Source of the DNA: Gammaproteobacteria bacterium
GTDB lineage: Bacteria; Pseudomonadota; Gammaproteobacteria; Ga0077536
Length of the DNA stretch: 64,000 nucleotides
NCBI GenBank assembly: GCA_016209015.1
Contig: JACQWY010000014.1
Span: forward strand, 1 to 64,000
Direction of reading: 5' to 3'
Shown here: positions 17,482 through 26,322 of the stretch, piece by piece
Layout of the letters: the number at the start of each line of letters is the position of its first letter
Position numbering within the stretch: position 1 is the stretch's first letter
Made by a program: the position numbers and the translations under genes
The notes under the pieces: generated by a model
Database searches by the model: none
Told to the model about the DNA's origin: nothing
What the model saw: the letters and a program-made list of their open reading frames with translations, nothing else

Positions 17482-18267
17482 ATGGCGACGAAACGTCCCG
17501 TCAGGAAGGCCGCCGGCAAGCCCGGCAGGCTCACGAAGAAGCAGTTCGGCCCGTCCATGCCCGTCACCGGCCCCGCGGTGCAGGCGCCGCCGTTCTGGTA
17601 TCGCAACATGGAGATGATGTTCGTCACCTATCGCACGGACGAGGCCGCCGCTCAGCGCATCCTGCCCGAAGGTCTCGAGCTCGCCGGCCCCGCCACCGCG
17701 ACGTGCATCATCGCGCACTACCACTGGTCGACGTTCGGACCCTACCACGAGGCGATCCTCGGCATCGCCTGCACGTGGAAGGGCACGCCGATGACGTATC
17801 TGCCGTATCTGTTCGTAAATCAGGAAGCGCCGCTCATCGCCGGTCGCGAAATCTGGGGTTATGCGAAGAAGCTCGCGACGCTCAATCTCGTCAAGGAGCA
17901 CGAGCTCTACATGGGCACGATCGAGCGTCCGACCGGCAACCGCCTCGCGACCGCCGTCATGCGCACCTGCGACAACCTGAACGCCGACGCCTTCAAGATG
18001 GATCCGATCATCTCGCTGAAAGTGATCCCGAACTCCTCAGGCGGCGCGCCCGCGATCGCCGAGCTCGTGGCCTGCGACTTCGACGTCAGGCCGGTGGTCG
18101 CGACGGACGGCGTCGCGGAGCTCTGGACGGGCCCGGGCAATCTCACCTGGAACACGCCGAGCGCCTGCGATCCCTGGTGCGAGCTCGCGGTGAAGGACAC
18201 GGTGAGCTGCGTCTACGGCTTCTTCAACGGCTATCTGCCGTACGGCCGGGTCCTCCGGACTTACTGA
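17482..18267 (+). CDS. Acetoacetate decarboxylase family protein
   Basis: The 261-residue protein has the ADC signature REIWGYAKKLATL near residues 118-130. The Lys pair corresponds to the Schiff-base Lys and its neighbour in acetoacetate decarboxylase (usually GYPKK). The N-terminal MATKRPVRKAAGKPGRLTKK is a basic extension absent from classical Adc. Large ADC-like groups catalyse aldol or hydration chemistry rather than decarboxylation, so the exact reaction is open. A strong GAGGAGAGGAG precedes the ATG. Confidence 0.8.
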   Translation: MATKRPVRKAAGKPGRLTKKQFGPSMPVTGPAVQAPPFWYRNMEMMFVTYRTDEAAAQRILPEGLELAGPATATCIIAHYHWSTFGPYHEAILGIACTWKGTPMTYLPYLFVNQEAPLIAGREIWGYAKKLATLNLVKEHELYMGTIERPTGNRLATAVMRTCDNLNADAFKMDPIISLKVIPNSSGGAPAIAELVACDFDVRPVVATDGVAELWTGPGNLTWNTPSACDPWCELAVKDTVSCVYGFFNGYLPYGRVLRTY

Positions 18268-18277
18268 GGTCGACGGG

Positions 18278-18300
18278 ACGGCGGGCGCGATGCCCGCCGT
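18278..18300. terminator. Hairpin between convergent genes
   Basis: ACGGCGGGC (18278-18286) pairs perfectly with GCCCGCCGT (18292-18300) across a 5-nt loop. It sits 11 nt past the ADC-like stop and just before the end of the opposing gene. No U tract follows, so efficiency as an intrinsic terminator is uncertain. Confidence 0.45.
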
Positions 18301-18303
18301 GCC

Positions 18304-18768
18304 TCACGGATGGAGATGGAACTCCGTCTGGAAAGCGACCTCGCCGCGCACCGCGAGCGGGGTCATGGACTGGAGGCGATAGTGGAGATCCTCGAGCGCC
18401 GCGGAGTGCACGCCGCCCTGACTGCCGATCTCGACGGCCGCACGGCCGGGCTTGCATGTGAAATCGACGAGCACCGCGCCGCGCGTGACGTTCGCCGCGA
18501 ATGCGGATTCCGCCTGGGCTTCCACGCGTTTGATGTAATCGGAGAGCGCCGCGATCGAGACGCGGCGTTCGAGCTCCGGTTGCTCGGTGAGCATCCGCAC
18601 GCGGGCGAGCGCGACCTTCGGGGCGCTCCGGGCCTTCTCGCGCGTCGGCGCCGCGGCGCTCGCCGCGTACGTCTGCCCGCTCACCGGATCGATCCAGGCA
18701 CCGCCGGCGTGGGCGAGCGGCGACAGCAGCAGGCAGGCCGCCGCGAGCAGTGAGTCCTTGCGGTTCAT
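18304..18768 (-). CDS. Secreted or periplasmic protein of unknown function
   Basis: The 154-residue protein starts with a classical signal peptide, MNRKDSLLAAACLLLSPLAHA, with likely cleavage after AHA. The mature part begins GGAWIDPVSGQTYAA, then is helical and charged, ending in a beta-rich tail (VAFQTEFHLHP). One Cys (FTCKPG) is present. I recognise no domain. The start at 18768 is supported by AGGAGA 7 nt upstream. It is convergent with the ADC-like gene. Confidence 0.72.
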   Translation of the reverse strand: MNRKDSLLAAACLLLSPLAHAGGAWIDPVSGQTYAASAAAPTREKARSAPKVALARVRMLTEQPELERRVSIAALSDYIKRVEAQAESAFAANVTRGAVLVDFTCKPGRAAVEIGSQGGVHSAALEDLHYRLQSMTPLAVRGEVAFQTEFHLHP

Positions 18769-18923
18769 CGAACGTCTCCTGTCCGCGCAGCGTGAACGCG
18801 GGCTCCGGGTGAGTGTGCGGCCGCGCCGCATGGGACGGGCCGTCAGTGGGCGGCAGACTAGGCGGGACACGGACGCCGGTCCGGAACGGCACCGCGGCCG
18901 TGACAATTCTTAACCCGAGGCGT

Positions 18924-19772
18924 TCATTCACCGACGAGCCAGCGCACGCCCGCGCGGCCCTCGCCCGTTTCGTCGAGTACCGTGTGCAGCCAGGGCAGGA
19001 GCTTCTTCAGATCGCGGTCGAGCGCGAACGGCGGATTGATGATCAGGAGCCCTGAGCCCTTCAACCCGCCTTCGGCGTCGTCGGCCATGACGGTGAGCTC
19101 GGCCTGCAGGATGCGGCGGATGCCGGTCTCCACCACGCGCTTCTGGAGCAGGTTCACCGCGGCGCGCGCGAGCACCGGATACCAGATCACATAGACACCG
19201 GTCGCCCAGCGCTTGTAGGCATCGGCGAGCGCGGCGACGACCGCCTCGTAATCGCTCTTCACCTCGTAGGATGGATCCATGAGCACGAGCCCGCGCCGGA
19301 TGAGCGGCGGCACGAGCCCCTTCAACAGCGCGAAGCCGTCGCCGGCATGCACCGTGACCTGCCGGTCGCGGCCGAATTCGCGCGCGAGCAGCGGTTGATC
19401 CGTAGTGTGCAACTCGCAGACGACGAGACGGTCGTCCGGCCTCATCAGTGCACGCACGACGCGCGGCGAGCCGGGATAGAAGCGCTGGCCGCCGCCCCAG
19501 CCTTCGTTCAGCGCCGTGATGACGCCGAGGTAGGGCTCGAGCAGCTCCGGAGCGTCCGTTCGTTCGAGGATGCGGGTGATGCCGTGCTCGTACTCGCCGG
19601 TCTTGCGCGCTTCCCGCGAGTAGAGATCATAACGGCCGGCTCCCGCGTGCGTGTCGATCGCACAGAACGGCGTGTCCTTGCGTTTCAACGCCGCGACGAT
19701 CAGCGCGAGGACGGAATGCTTCAGGACGTCGGGGTGATTGCCGGCGTGAAAGGCGTGGCGATAGCTCAGCAT
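18924..19772 (-). CDS. rlmJ: 23S rRNA (adenine-2030-N6)-methyltransferase
   Basis: The 282-residue enzyme aligns with RlmJ (YhiR) over its whole length. It starts MLSYRHAFHAGNHPDVLKH, the conserved N-terminus, and carries the N6-adenine methyltransferase motif DPSYE (D/N-PP-Y/F type) near residue 165 and a SAM-binding region around AIDTHAGAGRYDL. It modifies A2030 of 23S rRNA. No good ribosome site is seen. It is divergent from the luciferase-like gene across about 220 nt. Confidence 0.93.
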   Translation of the reverse strand: MLSYRHAFHAGNHPDVLKHSVLALIVAALKRKDTPFCAIDTHAGAGRYDLYSREARKTGEYEHGITRILERTDAPELLEPYLGVITALNEGWGGGQRFYPGSPRVVRALMRPDDRLVVCELHTTDQPLLAREFGRDRQVTVHAGDGFALLKGLVPPLIRRGLVLMDPSYEVKSDYEAVVAALADAYKRWATGVYVIWYPVLARAAVNLLQKRVVETGIRRILQAELTVMADDAEGGLKGSGLLIINPPFALDRDLKKLLPWLHTVLDETGEGRAGVRWLVGE

Positions 19773-19995
19773 GAGTGGGTCGTGTCCATCTGCGCGTGGC
19801 TGCGTTCGGGATATTGCAATGCGTCAACGTAAGGCTCTGGGAGCCCGCTTCCGAAGCGGTCGGGTCCACGCGCTCGGGCGTAGATTTTACGGCTTGCCGA
19901 AACTCGAAGGCCAATGGTAACGTCCCCGTTCCGTCGCATCGCCGCTACGCGGTCGCCCTGCGGAGACCACCGCAAGTTTCAGAAGGGAGAAGAAC

Positions 19996-21033
19996 ATGAG
20001 TCTACGTTTTGGGATCCTGTGGCCGTTCCGCAATCCCGAGCACGCCCGCGTTCCGTGGGAACAGTTGTATCGCACGCACCTCGATCTCATCGTCGATTCG
20101 GAAGCCATGGGCTACGACGACGCGTGGATGACCGAGCATCATTTCGTAGACGATGGTTACTCGCCCTCGCTCCTGCCGATTTCCGCCGCGGTCGCCGCAC
20201 GCACCTCGCGCATCCGCATCGGCACGTTCCTCGTTCTGCTCCCGATGCACAACCCGGTGCGCATCGCCGAGGACACCGCGACGGTCGATCTGATTTCGAA
20301 CGGCCGCTTCGAGCTGGGCGTCGGCCTCGGCTACCGCCGCGAGGAATTCTCGAATCAAGGCATCTCGCACACCGAGCGCGGCGCGCGCCTGCAGGAAGGC
20401 ATCGACATCGTGCAGCGCCTGCTGCGCGGCGACACCGTCACGATAGACGGCAAGTTCAGCAAGCTGAACGGCATCCAGATCGTGCCGCCCGCGCTCCAGC
20501 GCCCGCATCCGCCGATCTGGCTCGGTGCGATCGCGCCGAAGGCGATCGAGCGCGCCGCGAAGATGGGGTTCCACTTCCAGGCCGTCGGCTCGACGCTGCT
20601 CGACAAGGCTTACGACGCGGCACTCGTGAAATACGGCCGCAATCCGGCGGATTTCAACATCGCGCAGCTCCGTGCGGTCTTCGTCGCGCCGAGCCGCGAG
20701 CAGGCGTGGGAGCAGGCGGCGAAGGGCCTGCACTACATGGCGAGCTGCTACGCGAAGTGGTTCGCCGAGGCTAACGACAAGCCCGGCGACGACAAGGCGA
20801 TGGAAGGCATCCCGACGGTCGAGGAAGCGATCAAGGCGCAGAAGTTCAGCTTCTTCGGCGAAGACGCCATCGTCGGCACGCCGAAAGACGCCTGCGAGAT
20901 GATCGCCGAGTACCAGAAGCAGGGCCGCCTGACGCACCTCGTGTGCGCGATGGCGCTGCCGGGCGTGGCACCTCACCTCGTGCGCGGCAGCATGTCGCTG
21001 TTCGCGAAAGAAGTGATGCCGAAGTTCAAGTGA
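19996..21033 (+). CDS. Luciferase-like (LLM class) flavin-dependent oxidoreductase
   Basis: The 345-residue protein has the bacterial-luciferase barrel pattern: EAMGYDDAWMTEHHF (about 34-48), RIRIGTFLVLLPMHNPVRIAEDTA, and LGVGLGYRREEF. It probably uses FMNH2 (or F420) to oxidise an organic substrate with O2; the substrate is unknown. The ATG follows a good GGGAGAAG site. The gene ends convergent with the GntR regulator of the aromatic cassette, so a link to that pathway is possible but not shown. Confidence 0.87.
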   Translation: MSLRFGILWPFRNPEHARVPWEQLYRTHLDLIVDSEAMGYDDAWMTEHHFVDDGYSPSLLPISAAVAARTSRIRIGTFLVLLPMHNPVRIAEDTATVDLISNGRFELGVGLGYRREEFSNQGISHTERGARLQEGIDIVQRLLRGDTVTIDGKFSKLNGIQIVPPALQRPHPPIWLGAIAPKAIERAAKMGFHFQAVGSTLLDKAYDAALVKYGRNPADFNIAQLRAVFVAPSREQAWEQAAKGLHYMASCYAKWFAEANDKPGDDKAMEGIPTVEEAIKAQKFSFFGEDAIVGTPKDACEMIAEYQKQGRLTHLVCAMALPGVAPHLVRGSMSLFAKEVMPKFK

Positions 21034-21087
21034 GCGCCGGCTCGTGAGCCAGAGATTTACGACAACAACGACATCCTAGTGGGTTTA

Positions 21088-21118
21088 CATCGGGGCGGTC
21101 GGCCCGGCCGCTCCGATG
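21088..21118. terminator. Hairpin between convergent genes
   Basis: CATCGGGGCGG (21088-21098) pairs with CCGCTCCGATG (21108-21118) with one G-U wobble and a 9-nt loop. It lies between the luciferase-like gene and the opposing gntR gene. No long U tract is present. Confidence 0.45.
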
Positions 21119-21139
21119 ATCTTCTCAGCCCCACCCCGC

Positions 21140-21868
21140 TCACCGCTTCTTCTCCTCGACCTTCTCGAACCGCGCCGCGACGTCGTCGCCGACCGCGTGC
21201 AGATGCGCGCGCAGCGCTGATTCCGCCGCGGCGGCGTCGCCACTCCCGATCGCCGCACGAATCGCCAGGTGCGAACGGCGCACCCGCCGCGAGAAAAACA
21301 GCGAGCCGAACGCGAGCTTGATGTAGAAATCGCTGCGGTCCCAGAGCGAAGCCGCGACGTCGCTCGTCGCGGGCGAATGCGCGAGGCGGTGGATCTCGGT
21401 GTGGAACCTCAGGTTCAGCCGGCGATAGAGCGGATCGCGATCCTCGGGCCCGCCCGCAGCCCGCAGCGCGGCATCGATCTCCGCGCAGCAGTCCTCGAAT
21501 GCCTCGAGCTCGGCCGCTGAGCGTCGCTCGGCCGCGAAGCGCGCGACGAGCCCTTCGACGGCCCCGAACACCGCGAAGAAATCGCGGACGTCGGCAGCCA
21601 CCGGCACGACCACGTTACATCCGACCTGCGGCACGATGCGCACGAAGCCCTCGGCCTCGAGCCGTTTCAGCGCCTCCATGACCGGCACGCGACTGCACTC
21701 GAATTCCCTCGCGAGCTCGACGACCGAGAGCTTCCGGCCCGCGGCGTAATCGCCCTCGAGCAGGCGCAGGCGGAGCGTCGCATAGGCATCGACAGCGCGC
21801 GCCGCGCCGGAGACTTTTTTCGTCGGCGCGTGCTGCGCGCGGCGGAACGGATGGACGGTATCGATCAT
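21140..21868 (-). CDS. GntR family regulator with FCD ligand domain
   Basis: The 242-residue protein has an N-terminal winged helix (LSVVELAREFECSRVPVMEALKRLEAEGFV, about 44-75) and a C-terminal helical FCD domain with metal/ligand residues (NLRFHTEIHRLAHS). FCD regulators commonly repress catabolic operons and release on binding a pathway acid. The start at 21868 begins MIDTVHPF; an ATG at 21964 in the same frame would add 32 residues and would start next to the palindrome at 21965. The gene is divergent from the hydroxylase operon, its probable target. Confidence 0.86.
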   Translation of the reverse strand: MIDTVHPFRRAQHAPTKKVSGAARAVDAYATLRLRLLEGDYAAGRKLSVVELAREFECSRVPVMEALKRLEAEGFVRIVPQVGCNVVVPVAADVRDFFAVFGAVEGLVARFAAERRSAAELEAFEDCCAEIDAALRAAGGPEDRDPLYRRLNLRFHTEIHRLAHSPATSDVAASLWDRSDFYIKLAFGSLFFSRRVRRSHLAIRAAIGSGDAAAAESALRAHLHAVGDDVAARFEKVEEKKR

Positions 21869-21964
21869 CGGATTGCCCCCGGGCCGGGCGGTCGTCGCCG
21901 CGGCGCAGCAGCATTCTCGCTCGGCGTCGACCCATTGAGAATGCCGCGCGAAGGAGGTTAGCAT

Positions 21965-21978
21965 ACTAATATATTAGT
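21965..21978. promoter_or_regulatory. Perfect 14-bp palindrome, candidate GntR operator
   Basis: ACTAATATATTAGT is self-complementary and is an AT-only core in very GC-rich DNA. It lies between the divergently transcribed regulator (21868) and hydroxylase (22072) genes. The position and symmetry fit autoregulation plus control of the aromatic operon. The central TATATT could also be part of a -10 element. Confidence 0.55.
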
Positions 21979-22071
21979 TTCGATCGCGGGGCGGGCAGCA
22001 TCGAAATCCCGGCCCGGCAAGCGCGCCCGTTCCCGCGCCGCAGCCTCAGCTCAACCAGGAGACCACAGCCC

Positions 22072-23523
22072 ATGGCCATACGCACCGGAGCCCAATACCT
22101 CGCCGGTCTTCGCGACGGACGCGAAGTCTGGTACGACGGCAAGCGCATCGCGGACGTCACGCAGTTCCCCGAGTTCGAGGCCTCGCTCGCCTCGATCGCG
22201 AAGCTCTACGATCTCCAGCACGACGTCCGCCACCGCGACGTGCTGTCGGTGGACTGTCCGGATCTCGGCGGCCGCGTCGCGCGCCCCTTCCAGTTCCCGC
22301 GCACGCGCGAGGATCTGCGTCTGAAGCGCGAAGCCTACGCGATCTGGGCCGAGGCGACGTGCGGCATGATGGGCCGCAGTCCCGATTTCCCGAACGTGAT
22401 GTTGACCGCGCTCGCCGCGAAGCGGGGCTTCTTTGCGGAGCTCGCGCCGGAACGCGGCCAGGCGATCGTCGACTATCACCGCTACGTCGCGGAGAACGAT
22501 TTGTTTCTCACGCACGCGCTCCTCGATCCGCAGCTCGACAAGACGAAGCTCCGCCACCAGCAGCGCGATCCCGGCGTGCCGCTGCACATCGTGGAAAAGA
22601 ATGCCGAAGGGATCGTCGTGCACGGCATCAAGCGCATTGCGACCGCCGCGCCCTACACCGACGAAATTCTCGTGTGGCCGTTCCCGCCGACGTTCCAGCC
22701 CGGTGAGGAGGCTTATGCGAACGTTTTCGCCGTACCGATGAACACGAAGGGCCTGAAAACGATCTGTCGGCCGTCGTTCGCGCATCGCGGGGCGGGGCGG
22801 GACGCGCCGCTGTCCTCGCGTTTCGACGAAATGGACGCGACGGTCGTCTTCGATCACGTGCTCGTGCCCTGGAATCGCGTCTTCCTCCACGAGGACATCG
22901 GTTTCCTGAACCGGCTTTACAAAGAATCGCGCATGCGCGAGCTGACTGCGCAGCAGACGAACGTCCGGCTCGAAGTGAAGCTCGGTTTCGTCTACGCCGT
23001 GCTCGTGCGGCTCGCGGAGGCGGCCGGCATCGCGAGCCGCAGCGACGTCATGGAGCTCCTCGGCGAGGCGGTGGCGTGGCTGGAATCGATCCGCAACACC
23101 TCGCGTGCGTCCGAGGAGCAGGCCGAGGTCGATCCCGGGAACGGCTGCATCTATCCCGACCTGTTCGCGCTGCAGTCAGGCCGCGCATTCGGACCGGTAA
23201 TCTATCCGAAGTTCGTGGACCTGCTGAAGCGCCTCGGCGGCGGCGGCCTCATCCAGCTCCCGGTCAGCCTCGACGAATTCGACTCACCGATCGGCGGCGA
23301 CCTCGAACGCTCGCTTGCCGGCGCCCACATCAGCGGCCGCGAGAAGAGCGCACTCTTCAAGCTCGCCTGGGATCTCTGCGGCAGTGAGTTCGGCGCACGT
23401 CACGAGCTCTACGAAATGAACTACGCGGGCGAGCGCGGCATGCTGCTCGCCGGCATCCAGCGCGAGTACGCCCGCAAGAAGTATTATCTCGACTACCTCG
23501 ATCGCTTCATGGCCGGGCTATGA
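22072..23523 (+). CDS. Flavin-dependent aromatic hydroxylase, HpaB/PvcC family oxygenase component
   Basis: The 483-residue protein belongs to the 4-hydroxyphenylacetate 3-hydroxylase family, which uses reduced FAD to ortho-hydroxylate phenols. Family landmarks include RTGAQYLAGLRDGREVWYDG at the N-terminus, NDLFLTHALLDPQLDK, VVFDHVLVPWNRVFLHED and a C-terminal helical dimerisation region. No flavin reductase (HpaC) is encoded nearby. The next two genes encode meta-cleavage enzymes, so the product is likely a catechol-type compound. CAGGAGA precedes the ATG. Its stop overlaps the next start as ATGA. Confidence 0.87.
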   Translation: MAIRTGAQYLAGLRDGREVWYDGKRIADVTQFPEFEASLASIAKLYDLQHDVRHRDVLSVDCPDLGGRVARPFQFPRTREDLRLKREAYAIWAEATCGMMGRSPDFPNVMLTALAAKRGFFAELAPERGQAIVDYHRYVAENDLFLTHALLDPQLDKTKLRHQQRDPGVPLHIVEKNAEGIVVHGIKRIATAAPYTDEILVWPFPPTFQPGEEAYANVFAVPMNTKGLKTICRPSFAHRGAGRDAPLSSRFDEMDATVVFDHVLVPWNRVFLHEDIGFLNRLYKESRMRELTAQQTNVRLEVKLGFVYAVLVRLAEAAGIASRSDVMELLGEAVAWLESIRNTSRASEEQAEVDPGNGCIYPDLFALQSGRAFGPVIYPKFVDLLKRLGGGGLIQLPVSLDEFDSPIGGDLERSLAGAHISGREKSALFKLAWDLCGSEFGARHELYEMNYAGERGMLLAGIQREYARKKYYLDYLDRFMAGL

Positions 23524-24393
23524 CCGAGCATCCTCATCGCAGCATCTGGATCGAGCTCCGCGCCGGCAGCTTCGAGCAGGGCTATCTCGAGGCGGGCGGG
23601 ATCCGCACGCGTTATCTGCGCAGCGGCGCACGCGGCAAGCCGACGCTCGTCCTGCTCCATGGCACCGGCGGTCATGCCGAGGCCTATGTGCGCAATCTGC
23701 TCGCGCATGGTGAGCACTTCGACACCTGGGCGATCGACATGGTCGGCCACGGCTGGAGCGACAAGCCGCTCGCACCTTACGAGATCGACGTCTACGTCGA
23801 GCATTTGCGCGCAGTGCTCGATGCGATCGGCGGGGGCTCCGCGCATCTCTCCGGGGAATCGCTCGGCGGCTGGGTCGCGGCGCGTTTCGCGTTGAAGCAT
23901 CCGCAGCGCGTGAACCGTCTCGTGCTGAACACGACGGGCGGCGCGACCATGGACGCGGCCGTCATGCAGCAGATCAAGACGCTCACGATGGCGGCGGTCT
24001 CGAATCCGACCTGGGCGACCGTGCAGGAGAGGCTCGCCTGGCTGATGGCCGATCCCCACGTCCGTGACGGACGATCTCGTCGCCTGCCGTCAGGCCATCT
24101 ACCGCGATCCGGGGATGCTGGCCGCGATGCCGCACATCCTGTGCCTGCAGGAGCCGGAGTTCCGCGCCCGCAACAATCTGACGGACGCCGAGTGGTCGGC
24201 GATCCGCGCGCCGACGCTCGTCTTGTGGACGGACGAGAATCCGACGGCCGCGGCCGAAGTCGGGCGGCGCCTCGCGGGCCTCATCCCGCATGCCGAGTTC
24301 GCGCTCATGGCGCGCTGCGGGCACTGGCCGCAGTTCGAGGATGCGCCGCGCTTCAATGCGCTCCACTTGAAATTCCTGCTCGCCGGAGGTTGA
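23520..24393 (+). pseudogene. Meta-cleavage C-C bond hydrolase (MhpC/BphD type) split by a frameshift
   Basis: The first frame gives a normal N-terminal two-thirds: HGTGGHAEAYVRN (oxyanion region) and LSGESLGGWVAARFA with the Ser nucleophile. It then loses homology after LAWLMADPHV. The remainder continues in the next frame from 24064: VTDDLVACRQAIYRDPG, the acid in LWTDENPT, and the catalytic His in ARCGHWPQFE, ending at 24393. One extra base near 24055-24064 explains it. Rejoined, the protein is about 290 residues and complete. It may be a true lesion, a programmed shift or a sequencing error. It overlaps the hydroxylase stop and ends 4 nt before the dioxygenase. Confidence 0.78.
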
Positions 24394-24397
24394 TGTC

Positions 24398-25339
24398 ATG
24401 ACCGTCGCCGCCCTGTTCGCTTCGCACACGCCCTTGATGGACTACGTGGATCCGGGTGCCGAGATCCGCGCCGGGGTCGAGGCCGGGTTCGCGCGTCTGA
24501 AACGCTTCGTCGCGGACTTCGCGCCGGAGCTCGTCATCGAATTCGGGCCCGACCACTTCAACGGCTTCTTCTACCAGCTCATGCCCGCGTTCTGCGTGGG
24601 CGCGGCCGCGCATTCCGTCGGCGACTGGCGGATGCCGAAAGGCTCGCTGCCGGTGCCGGCCGACACCGCGGAGGCGCTCGTGCGGCACGTGCACTCGCGC
24701 GACGTCGACGTCGCGATCTCCTATCGCATGGCGGTCGATCACGGCATCACGCAGCTCCTCGTTCACGTCTTCGACTGGTCCGCCCTGCCGCCGATCGTGC
24801 CGATCTTCGTCAACGGAGCCGCCGCCCCGCGGGCCCGACTCTCGCGCGTCGTCGCGCTCGGCCGCGCCGTCGGCGAGTTCGCCGGCAGTCTCGGCAAGCG
24901 CGTGCTGATCGTGGGCTCCGGGGGACTCTCGCACGATCCGCCGTTTCCCGCGCTCGCGAGCGCTCCGCCCGAGGTGCGCGAGCGGATGATCACGGGCATC
25001 GATCCGGACCCGGAAGGGCGCGCCGCGCGGCAGCTCCGCGTGCTGGACGAGGGCCGCAAGATGCTCGACGGCACCAGCAAGCTTCTGCCGCTGAATCCGG
25101 ACTGGGACCGCGCCGTGCTCGCGAAGCTCGCCGCGGCGGATTTCGACGGCCTCGCCGCGCTCGACGACGAGGCTATCACCCGCGAGGGTGGCCGCGGCGG
25201 TCACGAAATACGCACCTGGATCGCCGGTTGCGCCGCGATGTCGGCCCTCGGACCTTACCGCGCCGACGTCCAGTTCTACCGCGACATCGCGGCGTGGGTG
25301 GCGGGCTTCGGGATGATGACCGTCGAGCGTTCCGGCTGA
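24398..25339 (+). CDS. Class III extradiol ring-cleavage dioxygenase, MhpB-like
   Basis: The 313-residue enzyme matches 2,3-dihydroxyphenylpropionate 1,2-dioxygenase (MhpB). Landmarks are ASHTPLMDYVDPG at the N-terminus (first Fe-ligand His), EFGPDHFNGFFYQLMPAFC, YRMAVDHGITQ and GSGGLSHDPPFP. It opens a catechol ring next to the diol, producing the substrate of the hydrolase encoded just upstream. The exact side chain (phenylpropionate or another) is not determined. The gene ends the operon; no hydratase, aldolase or aldehyde dehydrogenase for the lower pathway is present. Confidence 0.88.
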   Translation: MTVAALFASHTPLMDYVDPGAEIRAGVEAGFARLKRFVADFAPELVIEFGPDHFNGFFYQLMPAFCVGAAAHSVGDWRMPKGSLPVPADTAEALVRHVHSRDVDVAISYRMAVDHGITQLLVHVFDWSALPPIVPIFVNGAAAPRARLSRVVALGRAVGEFAGSLGKRVLIVGSGGLSHDPPFPALASAPPEVRERMITGIDPDPEGRAARQLRVLDEGRKMLDGTSKLLPLNPDWDRAVLAKLAAADFDGLAALDDEAITREGGRGGHEIRTWIAGCAAMSALGPYRADVQFYRDIAAWVAGFGMMTVERSG

Positions 25340-25713
25340 AAGCAGTCCTCCGAGCAGGAGCGAGGCGGCGGCCGGCTCGCGCTGAGCACGAGGCGCTGCG
25401 CGCGGTCACACCGGGAGAGCCGGAAAGAACTCGCCGGAGGGCGGGCGCTTGCGCGTCCGCGCTAGGGGGGGAGAAGAACCCTCCGGCGAAAACCGGGATT
25501 CGGTCCGCAATTCGGGCACTGCCGGCTGCTGAAAAGATTCGCGGCGGGGCGGAGGACCGCGGCCGCCGCGCAGTGTGGTTGCTCTGTGTGCAGTCGACGC
25601 CGATGCGAGAGGGTCACTGGTTTACACCGGCGCGGACCCAAGTGCATCGTGCCGCGCGCCACGCTTCCGCACAATCAGACGATTCCTAGCAGACATGCGC
25701 CCCAGGCGCGCTT
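25340..25713. other. Intergenic region with no recognisable gene
   Basis: This 374-nt gap separates the convergent dioxygenase and GFA-like genes. Short open frames exist but have arginine-rich, shadow-type composition and no ribosome sites. I see no clear terminator hairpin with a U tract. Confidence 0.4.
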
Positions 25714-26130
25714 TCAATCGTTCGCGCGGTCGGGCCCGCCGTCGTCGTAGCGCGGCAACGCATCGTCGACCTCGAACCAATGCAAGCGGCTCGCGCGCCA
25801 GATGTGGTACTCGGGGACGACCGCGGCGGGATCGGCGAGCGTCGCGATGGTGACGTCCACCGTGCGCGCATCGCCTCGCCGCCGGAACGCGAGCGGCGAG
25901 CCGCACGAGGCGCAGAACTCGCGCTGATAATCGGCCGAAGAGTAATAGAGGGCGGGTGTGCCGCGCGTGTAGCCGAAGTCGCCGTTCGCGACCGTGAGCC
26001 AAGCTACCGCCGGTGAGCCCGCTGCGCGCTGACAGAGCCGGCAATGGCAGTAACCCGCATCGACGAGCGGCCCCGCGATCCGATAGGCGATGGCCCCGCA
26101 CAGGCAGCCCCCTTCACGTACGTCTTCCAT
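25714..26130 (-). CDS. GFA / CENP-V family zinc protein
   Basis: The 138-residue protein carries the GFA zinc pattern: [10 protein letters not shown] (about 8-17), [14 protein letters not shown] (about 27-40) and [11 protein letters not shown] (about 72-82). Named for glutathione-dependent formaldehyde-activating enzyme, most members have no proven activity. Two in-frame ATGs lie 6 nt apart; GGGAGG sits directly against the first (26136) and 6 nt before the second (26130), so the second is preferred. It is divergent from rhlE. Confidence 0.85.
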   Translation of the reverse strand: MEDVREGGCLCGAIAYRIAGPLVDAGYCHCRLCQRAAGSPAVAWLTVANGDFGYTRGTPALYYSSADYQREFCASCGSPLAFRRRGDARTVDVTIATLADPAAVVPEYHIWRASRLHWFEVDDALPRYDDGGPDRAND

Positions 26131-26322
26131 GCCCATCCTCCCGCCACGCGCCGAACCGGCCCGACTCTGTTACACTGCGGCTGCGCGGCATCCTTTTCCA
26201 GTCTTATTTGCCGCGACCGATTCCGGATTTCCCTGAAGCTTACATCTGCCTGCCCCAGACTGGCGCGTGACGATCGACGATCGCATGCGACAGGCCGATC
26301 CCCACGCTTGTATTGGAGCGAA

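Noticed and set aside
23520-24401. Treating the 293-codon frame as a complete hydrolase.
   Set aside because: After about residue 180 it becomes Arg-rich and loses the Asp and His of the triad, which are found in the next frame.
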